The translations under genes were made by a program, and so were the position numbers. Under the pieces are notes generated by a model, which was not told the origin of the DNA, did no database searches, and worked only from the letters and a program-made list of their open reading frames with translations. A DNA stretch of 64,000 bases from LMUY01 sp965199005 (GTDB lineage: Bacteria > Pseudomonadota > Alphaproteobacteria > Acetobacterales > Acetobacteraceae): contig CBDAQK010000003.1 in assembly GCA_965199005.1 (NCBI GenBank), forward strand, positions 248,001 to 312,000, written 5' to 3'. This document shows positions 27,948 to 35,107 of this stretch, one piece after another. Numbering within the stretch: position 1 is the first letter of the stretch; every line of letters begins with the position of its first letter.

Positions 27948-28493
27948 TTAAACCTTCTCTTTTACCTTATTGCTCTTCGCGGTGGGTGCCACTTCCTCAC
28001 CTTCGACGTGAGGCTCCGGGTTCATCATGCCCTCAGCGATTTCAGTGAGCAAACTGTCGGCAAGCTTCTCCTCCTCAAGGGTCTCCGCCAAAAGCTTTTC
28101 GGCCTCGTCATAGCCGAGTTTGCGTGCCCAGGTCTTCAGCAGGCCGTAGCGGGCAATTTCGTAATGCTCGATAGCCTGCGCGCAGCCAATGAGCACATCG
28201 TCCGCGGCCTCGCTATCGCCAAAGTCGCCAAGATCCTCCTCCATCTCAGATGTCAGGCCCTGCATCGCCTCACATGTCTTGGCACGGGCAGGCTTGCCAA
28301 TAATCTCGAAGATTTGGGTCAGGCGCTCGACCTGGTGGGCGCTCTCCTCGGCATGCTTGGTGAATGCCGCCTTCAACTCTGATCCCTGGGCAGCTTTTAC
28401 CGATTTCTTCAACGCTTTCACGGACTGCTTCTCGGCGTAGTAGACATCCTTGAGTGTTTCGTAGAAAGCGTCCTTGAGTGTCTTGTCGGTCAT
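27948..28493 (-). CDS. YciE/YciF (DUF892) ferritin-like stress protein
   Basis: A 181-residue four-helix ferritin-like protein. The signature start (TLKDAFYETLKDVYYAEKQ) and metal-ligand helices (HAEESAHQVERL, then CAQAIEHYEIARYG) are present. The C-terminus is a lysine-rich tail. The ATG at 28493 has GGAGG upstream, so the long in-frame extension was rejected. Family members are induced by osmotic, oxidative and starvation stress. The gene is divergent from the DUF2252 gene. Confidence 0.88.
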   Translation of the reverse strand: MTDKTLKDAFYETLKDVYYAEKQSVKALKKSVKAAQGSELKAAFTKHAEESAHQVERLTQIFEIIGKPARAKTCEAMQGLTSEMEEDLGDFGDSEAADDVLIGCAQAIEHYEIARYGLLKTWARKLGYDEAEKLLAETLEEEKLADSLLTEIAEGMMNPEPHVEGEEVAPTAKSNKVKEKV

Positions 28494-28639
28494 GGCATCC
28501 TCCAAACCGATACCGCGTTGGTATCGTCGAGCGTTTACAACATCAGGCCGTCGATCCGGATGCCCTGCCATTACGTCACAAATGCTTGGGTGTTCAGCGA
28601 ACGCCGCCATTGCGAAAGACCTTGCGAGGAATGACACCG

Positions 28640-29848
28640 ATGAAGAAAACCTCGCCCCATCTGGTTCAACCGGACGATCGCGCTCCACGCTTGACTGCCC
28701 TTCGGAACGAGAAGATGGCAAGTTCAGCCCACGCCTACGTCCGGGGCAGCACGGTAAAATTCTACGAATGGCTCGAAGGTGCAAAAGGAATCTCCATTCC
28801 AGACGGCCCTTCCGTGTGGATTTGCGGTGACTGCCACATCGGCAATCTTGGTCCAGTGGCGAGCGCAGATGGCTCGCTTGAGATAGCCATCCGCGATCTC
28901 GATCAGACGGTCATCGGCAACCCTGCCCACGATCTGTTGCGCCTTGGCCTCTCACTCGCCATGGCAGCGCGTGGCTCGGACCTGCCCGGCGTCATGACGG
29001 CATACATGCTTGAGCGAATGATGGGGGGATATGAGGCAGCCCTGGCTGATGAGGACGCCCAACCAGAAACCAGCGTACCCGACGCGGTGCAAATGGCACT
29101 GCGACAAGCCACTGACCGCTCATGGAAGCATTTGGCCGACGAACGCATCGAGGGCGTGGAACCCAATATTTCCCTGGGCAAAAGGTTCTGGCCGCTGACA
29201 CCGGGCGAATACAGCGCCATCCAGGAGGCGTTCGCGCGCAATGAGGTGCGCAAGCTCGTCACATCAATCCGGTCGCGTGATGAGGATGCCCCGATCAAGG
29301 TTGTGGATGCCGCCTATTGGCGAAAGGGATGCAGCTCGCTTGGCCGGCTGAGGTTCGCCGTTCTGGTCGCCATCGGTAAGGGAAGGACAGCCCGCCACTG
29401 CCTCATGGACATCAAGGAGGCGGTAAACGCGGCAGCACCCCGGGATGCAAAAGCAAAGATGTCTCGGGATAACGCTGGTCGTGTTGTGGACGGGGCGCGG
29501 AACCTGTCGCCATCCTTGGGCGAACGGATGTTGCCGCTACGCCTTCTGGACCGCGCAGTCTTCCTTCGTGAACTGTTGCCACAGGATCTTAAACTTGAGA
29601 TCGAGCATCTCGACCGGGTCCAAGCTATGCGGGTGGCTGAATACCTGTCCGCCGTCGTTGGCCGCGCGCACGGACGGCAGATGAGCAGCCAGGATCGTAA
29701 TGCTTGGGCCGCTGAGTTAAGGCGGAACCGATCCAAAACACTCGATGCACCGTCATGGCTTTGGTCCTGTACGGTTGCTTTGGTCTCCACGCACGAGGGC
29801 GCTTACCTTGAACACTGCCGCCGGCACGCGCTGTCCTCCCCGGAGTGA
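28640..29848 (+). CDS. DUF2252 protein (kinase-like fold)
   Basis: A 402-residue protein with DUF2252 features: KMASSAHAYVRGSTVKFYEWL, then ICGDCHIGNLG, DLDQTVIGNPAHDLLRL and a long helical C-terminus. The CGDCHxxN and DLDQ segments resemble the catalytic and metal-binding elements of aminoglycoside-phosphotransferase-like kinases. The ATG at 28640 has GAGGA nine bases upstream. The function is unknown; the gene often travels with stress genes. Confidence 0.8.
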   Translation: MKKTSPHLVQPDDRAPRLTALRNEKMASSAHAYVRGSTVKFYEWLEGAKGISIPDGPSVWICGDCHIGNLGPVASADGSLEIAIRDLDQTVIGNPAHDLLRLGLSLAMAARGSDLPGVMTAYMLERMMGGYEAALADEDAQPETSVPDAVQMALRQATDRSWKHLADERIEGVEPNISLGKRFWPLTPGEYSAIQEAFARNEVRKLVTSIRSRDEDAPIKVVDAAYWRKGCSSLGRLRFAVLVAIGKGRTARHCLMDIKEAVNAAAPRDAKAKMSRDNAGRVVDGARNLSPSLGERMLPLRLLDRAVFLRELLPQDLKLEIEHLDRVQAMRVAEYLSAVVGRAHGRQMSSQDRNAWAAELRRNRSKTLDAPSWLWSCTVALVSTHEGAYLEHCRRHALSSPE

Positions 29849-29917
29849 AGTTGTCTGGGTTGTCAGACCGAACTATCGCGACAGCCAGCTTGACGAATCT
29901 CTGATGGACCTCATGTG

Positions 29918-29945
29918 CCGCCCTTCGAAAGTTGTCGAAGGGCGG
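29918..29945. promoter_or_regulatory. 11-bp perfect hairpin at the SDR ribosome-binding region
   Basis: CCGCCCTTCGA pairs with TCGAAGGGCGG around a six-base loop. The right arm holds the purine-rich AAGGGCGG just before the ATG at 29950, so the hairpin may mask translation initiation. It could instead be the upstream gene's terminator. Confidence 0.5.
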
Positions 29946-29949
29946 TGAT

Positions 29950-30960
29950 ATGGGTAAGAGTTCTGGATGCGGGACGGTTGTCATAACCGGAGCAGGGTCT
30001 GGAATTGGCTTGTCAGCAGCTTTGCATTACGCTCGGAATGGCTGGAAGGTCGGCCTGATTGGACGTGGCGAAGCGGCGCTTTCTGATGCTGCTTCGCGTA
30101 TCGAACAAACTGGAGGCGTGGCCTGTATCGCTGTCGCGGATGTGACCGACACCCAGGCCCTGGAAGCCGCGGCGGTGAAGATCGAGGCTTCTCTTGGACC
30201 CATTGATGTATGGGTCAACAACGCAGGCATCGGCTTCTACGGCACATTCGCCGAGGTTCCGGAGGATGCGTTCCGACGTGTCATCGACGTGAACCTGCAT
30301 GGCACAGTCAACGGCACGCGGGTCGCCCTGACGCGCATGCGGGCCCACAACCATGGCACCATCGTTCAAATCCTGTCTGCCATCTCCTATCGCGGCGTGC
30401 CGCTGCAGTCGGCTTACTCGACGACGAAGTATGGCTTGCGGGGCTTCACGGAAGCGCTCAGAGCGGAGCTGATCAACGAGGGCTCGGCAGTGCACGTCAC
30501 TATGGTGCATCCTCCAGCAGTGAACACGCCGTTCTACAGCCATGCAGGCTCGGTCATGGACAAGGCGCCCAGGCCGCCGCCGCCGGTCTATCAGCCGGAG
30601 ATCCTCGGCGAGGCGGTGTATCTGGCGGGCACAGTCAAACGGCGGGAGTGGCGGGTCACTGGGGAGACCGTCGCCTTCAGCGTTGCGAATAAGCTTGCCC
30701 CAGGCTTGTTGGACATCCTGTCCGGGTTCTCGGCGGTACGGGTGCAGCAAACCTCCCGGCGGGACGTTGCGGAAGCGCGAGACCCGAACACGTTCAAGCC
30801 CGCCACACGCCCCTCGGGCGAGCACGGCCCCTTCGACAGCGAGTCGCTTTCTGGCAGCGTGCAGTGGTGGCTGAGCAAGAGCCCCCTACCCGTCCGCATT
30901 GGATTGGGCTTGCTCGCCGTCGGCTTATTACGCGCCGTTAAACGCACTGGACGGCAATAA
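29950..30960 (+). CDS. Short-chain dehydrogenase/reductase
   Basis: A classical SDR with an NAD(P)-binding TGAGSGIG motif near residue 15, the structural NNAGIG motif, the catalytic serine region (LSAISYRG) and YSTTK for the active-site tyrosine and lysine. At 336 residues it is longer than the 250-residue core. The extra 80 include a hydrophobic helix near the end (PVRIGLGLLAVGLL), suggesting membrane attachment. I start at the ATG at 29950, next to AAGGGCGG inside a hairpin arm. The substrate is unknown. Confidence 0.85.
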   Translation: MGKSSGCGTVVITGAGSGIGLSAALHYARNGWKVGLIGRGEAALSDAASRIEQTGGVACIAVADVTDTQALEAAAVKIEASLGPIDVWVNNAGIGFYGTFAEVPEDAFRRVIDVNLHGTVNGTRVALTRMRAHNHGTIVQILSAISYRGVPLQSAYSTTKYGLRGFTEALRAELINEGSAVHVTMVHPPAVNTPFYSHAGSVMDKAPRPPPPVYQPEILGEAVYLAGTVKRREWRVTGETVAFSVANKLAPGLLDILSGFSAVRVQQTSRRDVAEARDPNTFKPATRPSGEHGPFDSESLSGSVQWWLSKSPLPVRIGLGLLAVGLLRAVKRTGRQ

Positions 30961-30963
30961 CCA

Positions 30964-31230
30964 TCAGCCGGAGCTCGAATTACCCAAGTCTTGCGCGCCA
31001 TCCTGATAATAAGATGGATGCGCCTCGGGACGATGGATGCTCATGGCGAGTGGGGTTGCCATTCCGCACATCGCCGCCATCACCCAGAATGCGGATGCGC
31101 CTAGTCCGCCGTAAAGCGATCCCGAAGCCAGCGTCACCAACGAAGCCGTCGCACCCATGGCGATGGTTGCGTAGAACGCCTGTGCGGTCGCTGCCAATCG
31201 CGCTGGAACGACGCGGCCGATCATGTCCAT
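30964..31230 (-). pseudogene. MFS transporter C-terminal fragment
   Basis: The last two membrane helices of an MFS transporter (3-phenylpropionate-permease-like group) remain: RVVPARLAATAQAFYATIAMG, then LASGSLYGGLGASAFWVMAAM. Upstream codons in the same frame do not resemble a transporter. No upstream part is nearby, so this is a deletion remnant. Confidence 0.6.
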
Positions 31231-31843
31231 GCGCGACGATCCCAGGTCGTCAGGACGCGGGCGGGCGGCCTGGACCGCGGCTGCTACAGCACTCGCTGTC
31301 GCTCCGGAGATTGGCGACGACATCACGGCGGTCGTTGAGGGTTCACCGCTGAAAGCCCTGATGCCGTCAAGCACGCGAGGATATTTGTCGGGCTTCGTCC
31401 GGCCACGCCCGGCTAGCCGTGCCACCCGCTTCTTGGTGATCCTCAGGTGCCTCGGGTTGCTTCCAGCCGAAATCGCAAACTGTGGGACAGCTATCAGCCC
31501 CCGGCTCAGCCGCCTGTTTGCAGGCGGTCCTCAGGTCCCGCAACCGCGCGAAATAGATTCGACTGAGTCTCCCGGACGGAGCGATCCCGCGCCGATCCGG
31601 GCACTGCGAAGTCGAAGGCAGAAGGACGCCGGAGGATTGCTTCGTCCCGGGACCAAGCGATCCAGCGACGGCAGGAGGCGTTCCGGCTGCGGCCAGGACG
31701 GACGACCGTTCCGGCAGTCCGCGTTCGGTCGGTCAACGGCCCCGAAGTGTCGGCGGCCGCTCATGGCGCGGCGAGCCGTTCGACAAACGAATAAGCCGGC
31801 GTCCCATGACGATGGTGTGACCATACCTGGATTGCGCGCCTGA
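31231..31843. other. Gene-free stretch
   Basis: About 600 GC-rich bases. Frames exist on both strands, but none shows a motif or a plausible ribosome site. Confidence 0.35.
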
Positions 31844-32083
31844 TTAACCACGCCCGTCCAGCCACGCGAGGATGAGCACCATCAGGCGGGGGACATGGAC
31901 CGTCCGATCCGCCGGCAGCATCAGCAGCATGCCGGGGTCGGTTTCGCAGATGGCGGAGTTCGTCCCCGCGGCGACTGGGTGCATTCGTTCGTCGACATCA
32001 CAAAGCAAGATGAACCTGCCGATCTGCGTGTCTTCTGCCGGCTCGCCCCCCGGCAGAGCCGCAACCATTCGCCTTCCCGGCAT
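31844..32083 (-). CDS. Small hypothetical protein
   Basis: From the ATG at 32083 the 79-residue frame reads like a compact beta-rich domain: QIGRFILLCDVDERMHPV, a glycine turn, CETDPGMLLMLPADRTV, and a final VPRLMVLILAWLDG. The pattern and codon usage look genuine, but I know no family name. An ATG at 32068 is also possible. Confidence 0.45.
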   Translation of the reverse strand: MPGRRMVAALPGGEPAEDTQIGRFILLCDVDERMHPVAAGTNSAICETDPGMLLMLPADRTVHVPRLMVLILAWLDGRG

Positions 32084-32334
32084 CGTCGCCGGCCAAAAGC
32101 GGGACGCCCGCAATGGATTGAGAGATGGGGAGAAGCAGACATCAGATGCCTGGTGCCCCCTGGCAGCTCCAGACTGCTCCCGTGCATAGCGATCCGTCCG
32201 GACTGCCTGGTAGGGGACACATGGACGCTGGACAGTGGGAATGCCGGGGGTGAGGCCGTGGACGATCGGTCGGCTCAGAAGCCTTACCAACGACTGGGGT
32301 GGGCAGGTCAGGGCGGCCCGCCCAAACCCCCGGC

Positions 32335-32853
32335 TTAGCTCGCCAGCGGAATTGTACCCAGGAAGTCCCGCTTACCCACGTCGAGACCGTTGTGGCGCAG
32401 GATGTCGTATGCGGTGGTGACGTGGAAGAAGAAGTTCGGCAGCATCCAGCCGCCGATATAATCCGGTGCCATCATCGCCATGGCCTTCTTTGCAACCTTG
32501 AATTCGATGCGGCGCTCGGCGGCGGCGTCGATGGCACTGCGGTCGAGCGAGCGCAGGAAGCTGTCGCACCGGGCGAGCCGTGCCTGGAGTTCGCCGAAGC
32601 TCATTTCGGTGTCCGGAAACAAGGGGTTGTCCGCCCCGGCAAGCCGCGCCCCGCCGGCCTTTGCACCATCGGTGGCGATCTGCACCTGCTGAACCAACGG
32701 CAGCATATCCGGATAAAGTCGCGACTGCAGCAGCACCGAAGGTTCGATACCCCGTTCAGCCGCGTAAGAAGCCGCCTTGCCCAATACCGCGGACAGCGCG
32801 TGCAGCATCTGCAGGCAGGGAGCTATGGACGCTTGGTAGAGTGACATGGCCAT
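32335..32853 (-). CDS. DUF1993 family protein
   Basis: A 172-residue helical protein. The family start (SLYQASIAPCLQMLHALSAVL), the Arg-Leu-Tyr-Pro-Asp-Met segment, and PNFFFHVTTAYDILRHNG near the C-terminus are all present. DUF1993 proteins are related to DinB-like four-helix bundles and may bind metal. The function is unknown. The ATG at 32853 has GGAG eight bases upstream. Confidence 0.85.
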   Translation of the reverse strand: MAMSLYQASIAPCLQMLHALSAVLGKAASYAAERGIEPSVLLQSRLYPDMLPLVQQVQIATDGAKAGGARLAGADNPLFPDTEMSFGELQARLARCDSFLRSLDRSAIDAAAERRIEFKVAKKAMAMMAPDYIGGWMLPNFFFHVTTAYDILRHNGLDVGKRDFLGTIPLAS

Positions 32854-33032
32854 GGGTGCGCTCCGTTCTCGTGGTAGAAGCAAGGCTAATCAAGTTTGCA
32901 GCGTCTGTCTGCCACGCAGGTGGAAGGTCTGGGAATGGGAGACGGGACCGCGTTGCGGCAATGGAGCCGGGTCTGTTTCCCAGTCATTGCACACTTGCAA
33001 GTTAGAGCTGTCCACCCGAGGAACCAATGGAG

Positions 33033-33055
33033 TGAACCGCGCCGGGTTTGACGGA
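33033..33055 (+). repeat. Solo IS3-type terminal inverted repeat
   Basis: The first 18 bases (TGAACCGCGCCGGGTTTG) are identical to both ends of the IS3 element at 44329-47273. The next five match apart from one base. No IS coding sequence follows, so this is an orphan end just upstream of the recombinase gene. Confidence 0.75.
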
Positions 33056-33085
33056 CGATCCCGGCTCCGAAATCTGGAGACGGCA

Positions 33086-33997
33086 ATGACAACTGACGAA
33101 GCTGGCGCGGCCTTCCTTGAGCATTGCGGCAAGGAAAGGGGGCTGTCCGGCAACACCCTTGATGCCTACCGCCAGGACATCGGCGAGTTCACCCGGGAAT
33201 TCGGAGGCATCCAGGTGTCGCAGGTCGACGGGCGGGGTCTGATCGACTTCGCAGCCCACCTGTCAGGACCGAGGGCCCTTGCGCCAGCTACGGTCAAACG
33301 CAGGCTCGCGTGCCTGCGGTCCATGTTCCGGTGGCTGGTGCGCAGATCGGAAATCGCGGCCAGCCCGTTTGCGGCGGTCGAAATAAGGATCCGCGTCCCG
33401 GACCGCCTGCCGCGCTGCATCTCCAGCCTGGACATGGCCGCGCTGTCGACCGCCGCCGACGGGGCGGAGGATTTCACCGGTCTGGCGACGCTGCTGCTGC
33501 TCGTGACAGGCGCCCGCGTGGGCGAGCTTGCCTCGTTGCGCCTGGCCGACGTCGACGCCGAGGGGGGAACGATCCGCATCATCGGCAAGGGTGACCGCGA
33601 GCGGCAGGCATTCGTTCCCGACGGTCGGGTGGCCGACCTCCTGAAACGGCATGTCGAGGTCCGCGGGCGGTCCGGAAACGGCGACGCGGCGCTCTTCGTG
33701 GGGAGGTCCGGACAGCCGACAAGCACGGCTTGCATCAGGGCACGGATAAAGAGCCTCTCGGCTTCGGCCGGTGTCTCGGTGAATGTCACCCCGCACATGC
33801 TGAGGCACACGGCGGCGACCTCGCTGTTGGAAGCCGGGGTAGACATGCGGTTCGTGCAGCGCCTGCTCGGTCACAGGAGCATCACGACCACGCAGCTTTA
33901 CACGCACGTCAGCGACCGCGCCCTGAGGGCCGCCATCGTGGCGGCGGCCGTCTGCGGACAGCTCCGCCGTCGGCCGGAGGGTCCGACTGCGACATAA
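33086..33997 (+). CDS. Tyrosine recombinase/integrase (XerC/D type)
   Basis: A 303-residue recombinase with an N-terminal SAM-like core-binding domain (residues 5-95) and a C-terminal catalytic domain (110-300). The active-site residues are all present: Arg144 (TGARVGEL), Lys168 (GKGDRERQ), His237 and Arg240 (PHMLRHT), His263 (LLGHRSI) and the nucleophile Tyr272 (TQLYTH). It is close in size to Xer proteins but sits in accessory DNA. The ATG at 33086 has GGAG eight bases upstream. Only nine bases separate its stop from the ATP-grasp start, and a 16-bp repeat lies across that joint. This suggests it acts on the local DNA. Confidence 0.92.
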   Translation: MTTDEAGAAFLEHCGKERGLSGNTLDAYRQDIGEFTREFGGIQVSQVDGRGLIDFAAHLSGPRALAPATVKRRLACLRSMFRWLVRRSEIAASPFAAVEIRIRVPDRLPRCISSLDMAALSTAADGAEDFTGLATLLLLVTGARVGELASLRLADVDAEGGTIRIIGKGDRERQAFVPDGRVADLLKRHVEVRGRSGNGDAALFVGRSGQPTSTACIRARIKSLSASAGVSVNVTPHMLRHTAATSLLEAGVDMRFVQRLLGHRSITTTQLYTHVSDRALRAAIVAAAVCGQLRRRPEGPTAT

Positions 33998-34009
33998 CCC
34001 CGGATTATG
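33994..34009 (+). repeat. 16-bp inverted repeat, left copy (over the ATP-grasp start)
   Basis: ATAACCCCGGATTATG covers the recombinase stop codon and ends with the ATP-grasp ATG. It is itself an imperfect palindrome (ATAA-CCC-GG-TTAT). An identical copy on the opposite strand ends at the STAND ATG (37546-37561). Confidence 0.9.
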
Positions 34010-35107
34010 GTCAGTCAGGAGCAGACGTGGGACGAGCTGAGGCTGCTCGTGGATGCCGCCCGTGCGATTGCCGATGACGTTACCGTCCTCTTGGTTGCGA
34101 ACACGAAGTCGTCGGCTGCCGGGGAGGACGTCGCTGGCCAGCGTGTTTCCGAGTACCTGTCTGATAACGAATCCGCCCAGTTATTGGGTGGGCTGCGTGA
34201 TGCAGGGTTCAGGACGCGCTACATGGAAGGCGAGCTGAAGCTTATCGCCGCTATGCTCGACTCTCCTGGAATGGACATCCAGTCCGCCCGCCGTATCGTC
34301 TACAACATCGCGCAGTCCGGCACGGACGCAGGCCGGAAATCGCTGGTTCCGGCATTCTGCGCCCTGTTGGGGATACCATCGTGCAATTCAGGCAGCTACG
34401 CCGTGTCGCTGGCCCGCAACAAAGTACACGTCTCGGCGATCCTGGGGCGCTTCGGGCTGCCTGTGCCGCCGATGTGGGCTTATTCCGCCGCCACCGGCTC
34501 GTGGCTGCGCGGCGACCGGCCGCCGGGAGACGTCCGCCTGATCGCCAAGGCATGCCACGAGTCCTCCAGCGTCGGTCTGGACGGCCGTTCAGTCGGCTTG
34601 CTGTCCGATGTTTTCCAGGACCACGTGCACGCGAAATCTCTCCAGCTTCGGCAGCCGATGGTGCTGCAACCCCTGATCGAAGGGCGGGAGTTCGAGGTTC
34701 CGGTCGTGGAGATGGGTAGCGGCGATTTCCGTTCCCTCGGACCCGCGGTAGTGACGCTGGAGGGCGACGACATAATGGGGAGCCGCATACTCGACTACGA
34801 CACAGTCGCGTCCGACGCCTACGGCTTTCAAGCTCCGGCTCGTGCGCTCGCCGTTTCGGCGGAACAGGCGCGGGCCGTCGCTGCAGCGGTTGCCGAGGTG
34901 CTGGGTCTCAGCGGGTTCTCGCGGGTTGACTTTAGAGTCGACGGCGAAGGTAAGCCCTGGGTGACGGACGTCGCGACAAGCCCGCACCTCGTCCACCACG
35001 GCGCGTTCAGCCACGTCTTCCGCGAGGCTGGCTTCGATCATGCGGACATGATGGCGGCCATGGTGGGAGTGAACGCGAAACGGTTGGGTTGGCTCGGACC
35101 GGCTTAA
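34007..35107 (+). CDS. ATP-grasp ligase, D-Ala-D-Ala-ligase-like
   Basis: A cytosolic ATP-grasp enzyme of 366 residues. The N-terminal half has the family's NIAQSGTDAGRKSLVPAFCALLGIP block. The central lid holds KACHESSSVGLDG. The C-terminal part has LQPLIEGREFEVPVVEM and SRVDFRVDGEGKPWVTDVATSP. The last segment normally reads as a Glu-x-Asn pair for magnesium; here it is Asp-x-Ala, so chemistry or substrate may differ. It likely joins a carboxylate to an amine. It follows the recombinase within nine bases, has no close Shine-Dalgarno because of the 16-bp repeat, and its end overlaps the convergent STAND gene by four bases. Confidence 0.8.
   Translation: MVSQEQTWDELRLLVDAARAIADDVTVLLVANTKSSAAGEDVAGQRVSEYLSDNESAQLLGGLRDAGFRTRYMEGELKLIAAMLDSPGMDIQSARRIVYNIAQSGTDAGRKSLVPAFCALLGIPSCNSGSYAVSLARNKVHVSAILGRFGLPVPPMWAYSAATGSWLRGDRPPGDVRLIAKACHESSSVGLDGRSVGLLSDVFQDHVHAKSLQLRQPMVLQPLIEGREFEVPVVEMGSGDFRSLGPAVVTLEGDDIMGSRILDYDTVASDAYGFQAPARALAVSAEQARAVAAAVAEVLGLSGFSRVDFRVDGEGKPWVTDVATSPHLVHHGAFSHVFREAGFDHADMMAAMVGVNAKRLGWLGPA

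Noticed and set aside
28494..28639. General-stress (EcfG) promoter upstream of the YciE gene
   Set aside because: TGAAC and CGTAA are spaced by 16 bases but both deviate from the GGAAC and CGTT consensus.
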